This document shows positions 47,901 through 56,500 of a stretch of 64,000 nucleotides of DNA, in pieces. The position numbers were made by a program, and so were the translations under genes. The stretch lies in assembly GCF_032362555.1 (NCBI RefSeq), contig NC_083517.1:8080001-8144000 (forward strand), in the 5' to 3' direction. The stretch's first letter is position 1. Each line of letters starts with the position of its first letter. A model generated the notes under the pieces. That model did no database searches. It was not told where the DNA came from and was given only the letters and a program-made list of their open reading frames with translations. This DNA comes from Amyelois transitella. Its lineage: Eukaryota; Arthropoda; Insecta; Lepidoptera; Pyralidae.

Positions 47901-49126
47901 GCTAAGTTACTTGAAGTGTCTGCCGACGTCTCCTTGCCAGAACAAGTCAGGTCACGAGGCTGAGGGGGAGGCACCGGCATAGAACAGTGACTGTTGATGG
48001 ATGACGTCACACGGTGAATGCCGCATAGTAGTTCGCAACCTACTAGAGTCACCACACCACTGACAGGGCTGGAAAGATAATCATATATTTAAACCCTTGT
48101 ATCTCTACATAGTCAAAAATAATTTCAACGGCGAACCACCACTGATAGCACTCGATGGTGTTAATTAAATATTAACAATTCGAATTGATACTGAGTTTAT
48201 TAAACAAAACACAAGTCTGTTAGACATCTGAGAGGAAAGAGAACGCAAGCAACTCTAGCAAATTCAATCTAAACTTAATGTTTCAGTTATTAATAAAACT
48301 TTATTCCAACAAGTATTATAAATGCGAAAGTAAGTGTATTTGTTTGTTGTCTGTTCACGCGTTATCTAGTGAAGGAATCATCTAAAAATTTTACATGTAT
48401 TTAATATTTAGTACTTTTTAAACCTATAAAAGTTATAGTTCCCGTGGGATTTGCGAAATACCTGTAATTTTTTGTTGGTAGCACTAAATTACCATGAGTG
48501 AAAAGCTCGTGTTTGATATTAAATGAACTTACCAAAATTTTATTAGTTCCTTAGGATCAGCGCCTTCATTGAGGCGTATTAAAAATTCAGCCAAGAAAAG
48601 ATCCAGCCATGTCGATTTCTGTAACATAACATTAGAGTTTGTAGAATATATGCATACACTATATCATATTCCTTACGAGGTAGGCAGTTCCAACAGTCCA
48701 GAAAAGACTTGGAGGCCACATTTAGCTAGTTGGATTAGTGGTTGAATTGAGATTCAATAAGTGAGAGATTGCTAGCCGATCGCCTAAAAGAAAAAGGGTC
48801 TAGTTTAGAATCCACTTCTTTGAATGCCTACTCGAAACTGTGTGAAAAGAGAAGCACTGTATAAAAAGCACTGTTTTTCGTGTCGTATGTTCCTTCTCAA
48901 GATTTCTGAGAATCAGGGTGCCAAATAAATACCTAAATTGGGTTTATGCCTAATGAGTAAATTTTTTTCTTGTAGTGGATTTATTAAAAGACCACCAGGT
49001 GTGATAGTCAGGTTACTCAAACACGGAATTTAGGTATAATAGAGTTACCTCATAAGTGCCGGTCTCTGCTTTGAAGAAATGATCCCAGTATATCTTCAGC
49101 GTGTCCGTTTGTTCTTCAGTACTCAT
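11604..49126 (-). CDS. LYST: Lysosomal-trafficking regulator (LYST / mauve), complete, 51 coding exons, 3,465 aa
   Basis: I chained exons by splice sites and phase from ATG 49124..49126 to TGA 11604..11606. The total of 10,398 bp is an exact multiple of 3. LYST is a giant BEACH-WD40 scaffold that controls the size of lysosomes and lysosome-related organelles; loss causes Chediak-Higashi syndrome in humans and the mauve phenotype in Drosophila. Matches to the family include MHHHHDI and [14 protein letters not shown] in the N-terminal part, [18 protein letters not shown] (concanavalin-like), [17 protein letters not shown] before [22 protein letters not shown] and [15 protein letters not shown] in BEACH, and [16 protein letters not shown] at the WD40 start. 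Length fits the family (about 3,500 to 3,800 aa). Oddities: a Tc1 insertion in the donor of exon 42, three decayed exon copies, and a GC-AG intron after exon 30. The least certain join is the donor of exon 32 (27558, GTCATT). Confidence 0.93.
11762..12012 (+). repeat. Dispersed retroelement 3' end
   Basis: A 250-bp unit starting TGTGGTTCCCGGCACCAATA, with CGATGGGCTAGCAACCTGTC and AAATAGCTGAACGTGGCCAT inside, ending in ATATGTATGTATG. A near copy lies at 56009..56248. The unit has no open frame of its own and ends in a short tetranucleotide tail, as RTE-type LINE or SINE 3' ends do; I cannot name the family. It lies in the last LYST intron. Confidence 0.8.
14152..14343 (+). pseudogene. THAP zinc-finger fragment, probably from a P-element-like transposon
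   Basis: The frame from ATG 14152 reads [14 protein letters not shown], then [20 protein letters not shown], and stops after 63 codons. Cys-x4-Cys followed by the F-P-x7-W spacing is the start of a C2CH THAP finger, the DNA-binding domain of P-element transposases and of many insect host proteins. The second half of the finger is missing. Just after the stop is a perfect 18-bp inverted repeat with a 5-nt centre (14342..14382). The fragment lies antisense within a LYST intron, so it is most likely transposon debris. Confidence 0.65.
15051..15480. mobile_element. MITE with TA target duplication, copy 1
   Basis: The element begins CAGGGTGACATTTAAAAC and ends with the inverted GAATTAAAAGTCACCCTG. 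It is flanked by TA on both sides (15049-15050 and 15481-15482), and it has no open frame. TIR start and TA duplication suggest a Tc1/mariner-type MITE. A second copy in the opposite orientation lies at 36302..36777. Confidence 0.85.
15591..21863 (-). CDS. LYST: LYST exons 38-46: PH-BEACH and BEACH domains
   Basis: Exons: 21720..21863, 20974..21161, 20193..20386, 19622..19883, 19156..19303, 17063..17203, 16569..16783, 16073..16228, 15591..15783. PH-BEACH covers about residues 2680..2797 ([33 protein letters not shown]). BEACH follows ([115 protein letters not shown]). This is the signature module of the family and fixes the gene as a BEACH protein. The linker into WD40 ([23 protein letters not shown]) fits LYST rather than neurobeachin or WDFY3. 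The donor of exon 42 is interrupted by a Tc1 element. Confidence 0.95.
17430..19152 (+). mobile_element. Tc1-like DNA transposon, apparently complete
   Basis: The 1,723-bp element has perfect 30-bp terminal inverted repeats starting CAGTGGGTTGCCAAATTAAT and a TA target duplication (17428-17429, 19153-19154). It encodes one intact transposase in the orientation opposite to LYST. The identical termini and undamaged frame point to a recent insertion. A poly(A) signal AATAAA lies at 19095..19100. The right end abuts the 5' splice site of LYST exon 42. Confidence 0.95.
17817..18942 (+). CDS. Tc1-like transposase, 344 aa, two coding exons
   Basis: Exon 1 is 17817..18269 (151 codons) and exon 2 is 18361..18942, joined in phase 0 at WSK/VCFSDES. 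The N-terminus is a Tc1/Tc3-type helix-turn-helix (about residues 8..50, [18 protein letters not shown]) with a second HTH around residues 75..115 ([14 protein letters not shown]). The catalytic triad is complete: D156 in FSDEST, D246 in MHDSAPCH, E281 in NPIENLW, with exactly 34 residues between the last two (D34E). The length is usual for Tc1. A 91-bp intron (GTCAGT...TTTTTTTTCAG) separates DNA-binding and catalytic parts. A second likely intron lies in the 5' UTR (17725..17808, GTAAGT...TTTTTACAG), 8 bp before the ATG. Unspliced mRNA would stop at 18288..18290, giving 157 aa. Confidence 0.93.
20476..20695 (+). repeat. 3' end of a non-LTR retrotransposon
   Basis: The stretch holds CCTCCGGGCACCCCCGGAAG, CTGAGGGGGTACCCTTTCGG and a terminal run of TTTTTACT-type units. 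This is the look of a truncated LINE 3' end with an A/T-rich simple tail. It lies in the LYST intron between exons 39 and 40. Confidence 0.6.
22068..34042 (-). CDS. LYST: LYST exons 19-37: central region
   Basis: Exons: 33968..34042, 33771..33885, 33319..33491, 32777..32956, 32420..32584, 31813..31983, 31371..31514, 30657..30943, 30463..30509, 30137..30372, 29707..29811, 29110..29265, 28696..28785, 27558..27719, 26980..27178, 23681..23869, 23076..23281, 22510..22742, 22068..22258. [19 protein letters not shown] matches a conserved LYST motif. Exon 21 is extremely GC- and Ala-rich. Exons 26-28 are acidic and Ser/Arg-rich, likely disordered. Exon 37 ends with [13 protein letters not shown], the helix leading into the PH-BEACH linker. 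Unusual splice donors: GC (GCGAGT) after exon 30, GTTAGT after exon 35, GTCATT after exon 32. The last was chosen because phase 0 is required and the frame stops soon after. Confidence 0.85.
23393..23642 (-). repeat. tRNA-derived SINE
   Basis: Minus-strand head CTCTGTGGCGCAGCGGCAGT, B box GGTTCGAATCC and body GGCCTGGGTCTTGGATGTTT, ending in CCCGTATATATTTATTTATT. It is a well-preserved copy, between LYST exons 34 and 35. Confidence 0.87.
24099..26862 (-). mobile_element. DNA transposon with CGTCGGTGATA termini and 4-bp target duplication (element A)
   Basis: The 2,764-bp element has 27-bp perfect inverted termini (CGTCGGTGATACTGCAATAC at the outer edge) and a 4-bp duplication ATAT (24095-24098, 26863-26866). 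The motif TACCGCGTAA recurs just inside both ends. On the minus strand it carries broken pieces of one protein: a low-complexity N-terminus, then [14 protein letters not shown], then [58 protein letters not shown] and [20 protein letters not shown]. The fragments sit in different frames, and the C-terminal catalytic part is missing. This arrangement is known from insect transposases with 4-bp duplications (Sola-like in my judgement; assignment uncertain). It fills the intron between LYST exons 33 and 34. Confidence 0.85.
24680..25771 (-). pseudogene. Transposase remnant of element A
   Basis: Minus-strand open pieces at 25526..25771, 25139..25402 and 24809..25105 plus a tail at about 24680..24790 are collinear parts of a single transposase-like protein broken by stops and frameshifts. 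Basic [16 protein letters not shown] and the Cys motif KKDACDYC are visible. No catalytic acidic residues can be identified, so the element could only move with help from another copy. Confidence 0.75.
28010..28321 (+). other. Open frame of unknown nature in a LYST intron
   Basis: The frame is open for about 100 codons on the strand opposite LYST but has no in-frame ATG near its start (upstream TAG at 28007; the first plausible codon is GTG at 28016). A pyrimidine-rich stretch ending in AG at 28008-28009 would make it a possible internal exon. The translation is hydrophobic at the start ([14 protein letters not shown]), then has a basic [14 protein letters not shown] and [17 protein letters not shown] recognise no family. 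It may be a decayed element or an exon of an antisense transcript. Confidence 0.3.
29319..29404. repeat. Direct repeat of 37 bp, 49 bp apart
   Basis: AACTCACAGGTACGTTTAAG and the next 17 bases occur twice in a row (29319..29355 and 29368..29404) in the LYST intron between exons 29 and 30. Each copy contains CAG followed by GTACGT, which resembles a 5' splice site on the plus strand. Confidence 0.85.
31020..31345 (+). repeat. Dispersed repeat copy
   Basis: It contains CATCGTGAGAAAACCTGCAT, GGGTTCGGTTCCCTGCGCCA and AAAACCTGACCACCCAATCG. Related fragments lie near 38270..38430, 47100..47400, 50280..50420 and 36000..36140. It extends to within 26 bp of the 3' edge of LYST exon 25. Family not identified. 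Confidence 0.55.
32076..32214 (-). pseudogene. Decayed tandem copy of LYST exon 23
   Basis: This stretch resembles exon 23 (32420..32584), including the identical runs CGCAAACCGTCAC and TGCATTGTT. Read like the parent it stays open for about 46 codons and keeps [15 protein letters not shown] against [19 protein letters not shown]-like borders at 32214 and 32076 would give 139 bp, not a multiple of 3, whereas the parent is 165 bp in phase 0. It cannot replace exon 23 without shifting the frame, so it is probably a relic. Confidence 0.72.
34280..35940 (-). CDS. LYST: LYST exons 15-18: concanavalin-like segment
   Basis: Exons 35782..35940, 34990..35141, 34726..34780 and 34280..34437 encode about residues 1406..1580. 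[43 protein letters not shown] and [18 protein letters not shown] follow the order of the LYST concanavalin A-like (laminin-G-like) domain, where these are beta strands. The role of this domain in the family is unclear; a binding surface is usually assumed. A SINE (35178..35425) sits in the intron between exons 15 and 16. Confidence 0.88.
35178..35425 (+). repeat. tRNA-derived SINE
   Basis: The head is GGCCTCTGTGGCTCAGCGGT (A box), then CCCGGGTTCGAATCTCGGCC (B box), then GGCCTGGGTCTTGGATGTTT and a (TTTA)n tail. It is the best plus-strand copy of the family. Confidence 0.88.
36302..36777. mobile_element. MITE with CAGGGTGAC termini, copy 2
   Basis: It is the same element as 15051..15480 in the opposite orientation, sharing for example GATCTTGATACTAGAAAAAT and GATCCTAAATACATCATATC. 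The right end keeps CACCCTG followed by TA; the left flank is TT instead of TA. About 46 bp extra sequence lies near the right end. It is in the LYST intron between exons 14 and 15. Confidence 0.85.
36853..49126 (-). CDS. LYST: LYST exons 1-14: N-terminal helical-repeat region (residues 1 to about 1405)
   Basis: Exons: 49049..49126, 48533..48618, 47881..48068, 47475..47623, 46261..46406, 45866..45952, 43456..45788, 42567..42754, 39289..39417, 38622..38821, 37952..38148, 37499..37705, 37165..37263, 36853..36981. Exon 7 is 2,333 bp and dominates. The start ATG ([14 protein letters not shown]) lies 14 bp into an exon whose 3' splice site is at 49141, so a 5' UTR exon lies upstream, not found. 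The open frame extends past the 5' edge of exon 7 to an ATG near 45949, but that frame reads through a 77-bp intron (45789..45865, GTAACT..AACAG). Splicing the intron joins STIG to [12 protein letters not shown] in a frame shared with the upstream exons. Exons 9-11 are Ser/Asp-rich, then match the LYST DGYEAD region. Confidence 0.9.
39418..42360 (-). other. LYST intron 8, left part
   Basis: No exon can be supported here. Visible are AT-rich sequence and a fragment of a non-LTR retroelement 3' end at about 41560..41765 (GAGGAAAACCCAAGACCGAA, ending AGAAGAAGAAGG). The intron is the second largest of the gene. Confidence 0.6.
42361..42507 (-). pseudogene. Decayed tandem copy of LYST exon 8
   Basis: It closely resembles exon 8 (42567..42754), sharing for example the 3' end ATCCTGACTCATGCTAAG against GTCTTGACTCATGCTAAG, followed by GTGGTA as a donor. 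A 2-bp deletion in the TGCAAATCACATTCG stretch (parent TGCGAAGCTCTCATTCG) breaks the frame, and no acceptor is visible at the 5' side. It lies about 60 bp downstream of its parent in the sense of transcription. Confidence 0.85.
46303..46350 (-). other. B-box-like sequence inside LYST exon 5
   Basis: On the minus strand the coding exon contains GTTGCCGGGTTCGACTCCCC followed by GGCGCGCC. GGTTCGACTCC (46314..46324) fits the RNA polymerase III B-box consensus. There is no matching A box or acceptor stem, so this is not a tRNA gene. The same bases are read as [11 protein letters not shown] in LYST. Confidence 0.5.
47745..47856 (-). pseudogene. Decayed tandem copy of LYST exon 3
   Basis: It is collinear with exon 3 (47881..48068). 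In the parent frame it reads [15 protein letters not shown] then a stop, against [20 protein letters not shown]. The identical run GAGGCACCGGCAT marks the match on the plus strand. The in-frame TGA replaces the parent Arg codon CGT. It lies immediately 3' of its parent. Confidence 0.85.
48300..48465 (+). repeat. Dispersed repeat copy
   Basis: The stretch TATTATAAATGCGAAAGTAA, CTGTTCACGCGTTATCTAGT and GTTCCCGTGGGATTTGCG is the forward version of the family seen reversed near 4.9 kb. It lies in the LYST intron between exons 2 and 3. Confidence 0.6.
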
Positions 49127-52100
49127 CTTCTTCAGTCACCCTATTAGAAATGAAAAAAATACACTGAGAGGGGCAATGAGTCATACCTTACAGGCCAACA
49201 TCTATACTAATATATAAAGCTGAAGAGTTTGTTTGTTTGTTTAAAAGCGCTAATCTCAGGAATTACCGGTTAAAATTGAAAAATTCTTTTTGCGTTGAAT
49301 AGACCAAAATCGACGAGATAAAGCGACGAATGGCAATCACAAGATCGGCAATGGACAGAATGAGAAAAGTATGGAGGAATCGTAGCATCACTAAGACCAC
49401 AAAGACCAGACTGGTGCGCACGCTTATTTTCCCCATATTTTTGTACGCTGCTGAAACGTGGACATTGCGAGAAGTGGAAAGAAAAAAGATAGACGCCCTA
49501 GAGATGTGGTGCTGGAGGAGAATGCTTGGTGTGTCTTGGACAGAGTTCCGCACTAACGTCTCGATACTCCAAGAACTCGGTATTAAGCAGCGACTATTTC
49601 CCTTAGTACAATCTCGCATTTTGTCATTCTTTGGACACGTTACAAGGAGAGGCAACCGATCCATAGAACGGCTTGTTGTCCAGGGTAAAGTGGAAGGCTC
49701 TCGACCGCGCGGGAGGTCACCCATGCGATGGACCGACCAAATAAAGTCTGTGATTGGCGGTTCACTTAACGAGTGCAGCAGGATGACTTCCAGCAGGGAG
49801 AAATGGCGGGACATCGTAAGGCGCACATTGGCGCCCGCCTCCAACACTACATGATGACCACGACCACTCTGTCAAGAGTGACACGACTAAGAAGAAGACC
49901 AAAATAACTATTCCACGCGGACTAAGTCGCGGGCACAGCTAGTATAGTATAAACTCAAAAGTACAACTGGACCAATGACTTATAATGAAATTTGGCACAG
50001 GTAAATTGAAACTTGTAAGATCGTTTAGGCTTAATAAAGGTTTCTTTAACTTTAGCCAAATATCGATTAGATTTGAGCAAAAACTACTTGATAGAAAAAT
50101 CGCCAGGCGATTCAACGTTTTGTCGATGCGCTTCCATTCAACACAATCGACTGCTTGTATTGCGATATCTTTCGGTAAATAAATACTAAATACCTATTCA
50201 CAAACATTTCAAAATATTTAAAAAACATGTGCAATACGTTGAATGCATATTATATTTTACCACTAGTTGATGTACCTACCTACCTACCAATGACTTGTGT
50301 CAATCAGGTTCACCAGTTACATACTGAGGTCATGGAGGTCAAACAAAACGACTCCCGTCTGACCTCCGAAACCTTTGCACGGGAACCTAACCATTGGACA
50401 ACTATTGGATCGTGGTCAATAGCGTTTAAAATAGGGTAATTACGAAGATATTGTTACACATTGATTATTCATTGAGCAGATCAGACACAGAGCACAATGC
50501 TTACTAGATGCAAACACGCAGTTACCGCGGACGAGCGCCGAGCGAACGCTCACGCTAACCCGCCCATTCAACTAGATAGATTTTGAATAGAGTTGAATGA
50601 TGATGGTCATCACTAATTGTAATGTTATTAGGATTAGTAGGAACGTTAATATCTTGCCTTTACCTAGAAATTGATTCTACTCTATATCTAACACAATCCG
50701 GCTTAAAAAGCCGGCATGTGTATGCCAGCTCTTTACACAATAAACATAGTTTAACTGAGATACTGAATCTAACACACATACCTACAAACGATATAATCCA
50801 TCACAGGAGAGTAGAATTTGCTGCACTTATGAAAAAAGGAGTTTATAGAAATATAAGTTTAATGATGGATGCCTATTGATCAATAATCCATAAAACTTGC
50901 AATAGTTATTCCTGTAATATTTTCGATATAATAAGTAGGTATTATACTAAGTTGCACAGGCAAAGCGTCGCTTCGCCACTCCCGGCGACCGACGACTGTC
51001 GGAAGCCTTATCTCTTCGGAGTTGTTTATTGGATAGCGAGAATAAACAGATACAAATACATTTAATAATTGGTATTATCTTATAGTGTTCGGACGATTTT
51101 TCGTATGTCTAAGTGATTAGTTGTGCTTTGGATTGATTATCCATGAGGACATTGACCTTAAAGCAGTTAACATGTGGATTCTGCATTTAAATCCACTGAA
51201 AAGACCACATATTTATATAAGAAGAATATTAATTCATTCAACTTGGGGATATTCAAGGCAAGAGTGAATAGGTTTATATTACATTATAAGAGCTTGCTTG
51301 AATCGCCTTCCTCTTTGATCTTCCTAATCACGAGGCAGATTGAGAACGAACACAATCAAATCTTGTAAAAAAAAATTATATTAGAAAATTTATGGAAACA
51401 GTATGAGCAGGAAATAATCATTGCAGTTTCAAGAAAATTTGGTGTTTTCTGTTAAAGGTACTGAAGAACCATTGGTCAGGCAGACAGAGAACAAAAATAA
51501 AATAACATTTATTACACAGTCCAGTTAAATGCAACTTTAAGCTAAGAATAGTAATGAAAATATGTTGACAGCTAGTTATTAGGTACCTAAATATAGAATA
51601 GTAAGCAGTCAAACCAATGCAAAATTGGGTTCACTTATTAATATATTTACAAATTGTGCAATGCATTTTTGAAATATATCTGTAATGTAATGACAACTAT
51701 TGACAATTACCCATATCTTTACTTTTACCTAGAAGACATTATAAAAATGATTCTAAACTATTAATATTTAATTTATGGACACTTGAGCAACATAGACATC
51801 AATAATATCATCAAGACAAAAACTCGAAACAATTGTGTCACCTTAATTACTGAGGTACTACAGCCATCTTCCAGCTCAACAGACCTTGGTTAACATATAG
51901 CACCAAAGTACTTGTTAAAATGGATTGTAAGTATAAATCTAAATTTTAATAGTGTCATGCAAGTACAAAATTTCTATGTCCACGTTCTGTTTCTATTAAG
52001 AGATCAGCTCCATAGCATAATAATTTTGTATTTTCATTTAATTCAAAAATGTGTGTATAATTTCAGCCCAATCAGCTAACCTCACGCATGTAATTTCAGA

Positions 52101-53552
52101 AAGATGTCAGTGATTACAGACAGAAACTGGGACAGGTGAAATAAAAAGCTTGTGAAAATAAATAAAAGGTTATAAACACACAGAAAACTATTTTTTTTAA
52201 GTGTCTTGTAAATATCTGAGAGCAAATGTACATAGAAGAATCTAATAAGAATGTAAATCAAATTTTATGGAATTAATGACAAACGAATTCCAACTATATG
52301 TTTATTATTCACAAAAATAAAAATTCTAATGTGTAAAAATAGAAAACTATTTTTAAATGCAACAGACTGGCCATACTTAACTAGCGAATGGAACTTATCT
52401 ACCTAACAGGCTTTAAAATTTCTCAACTGTGGTTTCAAAACTCCACCAGGTTTTCTAAATTTAATTGTCTTTATAGTCTAAGTACCACCTTTAGTCAAAG
52501 ACTACCTAAAACCCCAGTATTAGATATAATATATCATCAATTAACATCAGTGGGTACCTACTTGCATAAATCCCTTAATTTTCATATGCACTTTTATTTA
52601 ATATATGAAACGTGCAATGCAATTCACTTGAAGAGAATTGAAGATAGTAGAATCATAGATAACAATAAACTTTGAGTAAATGCTTTTAGGCATGTGAGGT
52701 TCTTGAGTAAAAGAAACATTTAATGGTAATAATTTCTTTTTCTAAATAAAAAATTAAGAAACGTGTCGGAGGTAATGTTTTGACTTTTGTTGTTTGTTTT
52801 CATTTTAACGTTCGACGTATGGCAATTTGTCAGAATTGTCACTGCCAAATCAATATCTGTAAATTCAAACATCTTTTTTTATAATTTGCGGCTATAGCAA
52901 GATCATAACCGGATCCGGACTACGAAAGATTAGGGGATAGTTTCCAATTTATAGAAATTAAGATTGAAGAGGATGATAGAAAGGGAGGCAATTCCAGATG
53001 GCTGAGAGAGATTTTTTTTGAGAAAGAATTTAACATGAAGATAATTTTACAGGATTTTTCTTTGAAAGACTAAGGAAGAGTTAAAAGCGCGTTGATGGAG
53101 TGGTCCTTGAAAGAGTTTTGGTGTACCAAGTAAAAACTGGTTTGAAAGGCTAAGAGAAAACTTTAGAAGACTGAAAAGAGCTAGAGTCATCCGGAGGCCT
53201 TAGAAAAAGTTTCAAAGAAATGGGCAAATTTCTAAGAACTAGGAGGACATTTCGATCTAAGAAGAGCTCCCTGAGAGATTTCAGACAACGCTGTGCCCAT
53301 CGTGGCCTTTTTATATTTGGTGACCGTAAAAAGCCTATAAAAGATAAGAATGTCAATGTCATATTTCTTCAGCTGACAGCACAGTGCAGTGGCTTTTGAA
53401 GTGGCAAAAATGCAAAATACGAAGTTTTTGTTTTGTAGTTTTCTTGCGAAATTCTAACTTCTATTCTGACAAAAAATCATCAATCAAATCAATTTAATTA
53501 TACTCTAAAATACTTAATTTGTGATGTATTTGTAAATATAAAAGAAGCAATC
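49127..53552. other. Divergent spacer between LYST and TMEM126
   Basis: LYST transcribes left and TMEM126 right from here. A 3' splice site at 49141..49142 (TTTCATTTCTAATAG on the minus strand) shows that LYST has at least one further 5' UTR exon, not located. Beyond the LINE insert the stretch is mostly AT-rich with short repeat fragments (for example near 50280..50420). At 52950..53260 it becomes purine-rich on the plus strand without a usable frame. TGTCA-type motifs occur at 52828, 52837, 53351, 53357 and 53374. Confidence 0.55.
49311..49895 (+). mobile_element. 5'-truncated non-LTR retrotransposon with 10-bp target duplication
   Basis: A 585-bp insert is flanked by the direct repeat AGACCAAAAT (49301..49310, 49896..49905) and ends in an AAGAAG-rich tail. 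Its open frame (from about 49330 to the TGA near 49854) encodes the C-terminal part of a reverse transcriptase polyprotein: TTKTRLVRTLIFPIFLYAAE, ALEMWCWRRMLGVSWTEFR, ILSFFGHVTRRGNRSIERL and RSPMRWTDQIK. Only this C-terminal portion is present, so it is inactive. It lies inside an older dispersed repeat (about 49200..49940) upstream of the LYST start codon. Confidence 0.85.
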
Positions 53553-56500
53553 ATGGCTTTGATGAGATCTAGAAATAAAATACCTAAAGGTGCCGTAGTA
53601 TTGAATGAAGAAGAAGCAGTAAATTATTCCTGGAAGGTCGTTACTGAATGGGAATCACTCTGGGATACGTATGTATTATTTATACAAATAATATATTTAG
53701 CTTAAAAGGTCTTAAAAAGTTGGGTTATTTTTCAGGTTACAGACAGGTTAAGTAACCTTTATTTATTAATGAACCCTTTTCTTATTAAATTGTTTCTTCT
53801 AGTCTATACTGCGCTAGTCCTCCAGTCTATTTGTACATTATTCAAATATAGTTTTCATTCATTCATTGGTTTGAATCAGTACTTTCTTTTTTTCTACAAT
53901 TTCAAAAATCATCTAGTAAATAATTATTACTTTGTTGAATACTTAATCTTATTAAATTAACAGATGGGCACTGCGTTATGGACCACCTATCCTTGGTGGA
54001 ATCAATGCTATTTCCGGCATTATAATAAACAATCATTATAGGACCAAATTGAAATTGGGATCATTTGGGTTCTACTCATCTGTTATACCTGTTACTGTTA
54101 TGCCTGGACTTATGACTATACTTTTTCATAGGCATGTAAGTACACAATTACATTTTATAACTCAACATTGTTATTGATGTTAAACATTACTCAATAAAAG
54201 TTATTATTGCTTCCAATGTATTGTTATGTATTAAATACCCACATCGTCGGGGATAGTGCAAATCCGCGAATCTACCATACGTAAAAGGTGCGTATCTGCA
54301 ATAGATCCAGTTTTACAGGGGAAGGTTAAAACTTAATAACTTTATTAATTCAATTAATTTAAAGCTCATTTTTACACAAAAAGTAATTAGTAATGTGTTC
54401 TATCTCTTGGTAGAAAATATATTAATTTAAGTAAATAATTAAGGCCCTACGACAATTACGCGGATTTGCTTTGACCATAAACTTATAACAATGGAACTGA
54501 TGGGGAAAGTACGCGGTTTTGATATGAAACAAATATCATTATTTTAACAAAAAAATTTGTCAATGTAGAAAATAAAACTATACAAAATTATTGAAAAATC
54601 TTTGCCTCTTATAAAAGTTAGATAAAATGAATAAATGTTAGATAAATCACTACATAGTATAAAACAAATATATGCTATTTTAGTCTGCTTGTCTGTATGC
54701 TTAAATCTTTAAAATTACGCAACGGATTTTGATGCGGTTTTTTGTAATAGGTAGAGTGATTCAAGAGGAAGGTTTTTATGTATAATTTTTTCCGAATTTT
54801 GCACCCGTGCGAAGCCGGGGCGGGTCGCTAGTGTAACATAAATGTAACAAATGTAGGTAATAATTAAAATCAAATTATAAAAATCAACAAAGTAACTAAA
54901 CAAAAAGTAATAATATGTTACCTAGAGCTATATATAGTAATAATTTCTAACAAAAAAAGACTAACCAAATTGTTCATTTATAAGGTGTAAACAGTTATAG
55001 ATTACTATTAATTAATAAGAGGCAGGTTCGAATTAGGTATTTCACTGCAGCATTTTCTTCAACAATGTCAACTTCATTATATCAATTAAACTTAGAATAG
55101 AATGTGGACGAGAGAATACATTGTTCCGATTAATATATTTATATGAGATTTTATTATTATTAAAATATATATATATTTTATGGATTGCCAATTTTAAAAA
55201 GATTTATGTACAGAGTGTACTGAATTTTGATTTAAGTTCAAATCAAACTACAATGCATTACGAGGTTCCTGTGCCAAGCTCAAGCCAGATGTTTTTATCA
55301 TTAAGGTAATCATCAGTCCTATAATAAGCCTTCTCACAGAGTACTTTCTTTACATACTCTTTGAATTTTCGGTTGGGCATATCAAGAACAGACTCAGGCA
55401 TCCTATTATAAAATCGTATACAGTTCTCCATAAATGATTTACTGACTTTGCTAAGCCTATGATACGGCATGACTAATTTATGTTTATTACGTAAATTTCT
55501 ATCAGATGTGGCACTAACTTTTTGAAAAAAGAGAGGTATTTTTCCTAACATAATGTATAGATAAGATCAAAAATGTACTGGGACGCTACTGTAGGTATGT
55601 TTATTTTCTTAAAGAGTTGTCTTAACGAGTCTCTTGGTCCTAAAATTTCGCGATATATTAATGCGGTGGGTAAATTGCGCGAACGGCCCTTTTCTGAATT
55701 ATAAAAATAGTTTGTATATCAGCCGCGCTACCCCATAAAAGTAAACCATAAGATAACAAACTATGAAAATAGCTGAAATAAACAAGCCTAGCTGTAGCTA
55801 CATCTGTCAATTGTCGGATCCTCCTAACAGCATAAGCGGCAGAGCTAAGTCTGTTGGAAAGTTTAGAAATATGAGATTTAAAAGTTTAGAAATTGATAAT
55901 TTAAAATATACGAAAAGAAACATAACATTTACACTTACCTGATGTTGGCAATGATAATTTTTAAGTATATACACAGTTTTATTGCAAAATTAAACAACAT
56001 TTGTACCGTGTGGTTCCCGGCACCAATACAAAAAGAATAGGACCACTCCATCTCTTTCTCATGGATGTCGTAAAAGACGACTAAGGGATAGGCTTACAAA
56101 CTTGGGATTCTTAGTTAGGCGATGGGCTAGCAACCTGTCACTATTTGAATCTCAATTCTATCATTAAGCCAAATAGCTGAACGTGGCCATTCAGTCTTTT
56201 CAAGCCTGTTGGCTACCCCGCAAGGTATATAGACGTGACCATATGTATGTATTAAACAACAAACTCGGTGCCGGTGTCACCAAATCACATACGCGGTGTC
56301 GACACTTGCTCGCGAAAGATACGCAGTGTTGTTATTTTTGGCGATTTCTGGCTTCCGGCTGGTCGAACTGAACTCGTTTCAAGTCGGTGGCAGCCTATCA
56401 AGATTTTGCGTGAATTGCTCGCGAAAACTTAAAATGGCTACATTTGTCATATACGCGGAATTATCCAATGCTAGTTACGCGGATTTGAACTATCCCCGAC

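Noticed and set aside
49263..49847. 194-codon minus-strand frame
   Set aside because: It is the antisense of the reverse transcriptase fragment, whose plus-strand motifs are clear.
52388..52675. 95-codon plus-strand frame upstream of TMEM126
   Set aside because: No recognisable domain, AT-rich codons and no splice links to supported exons.
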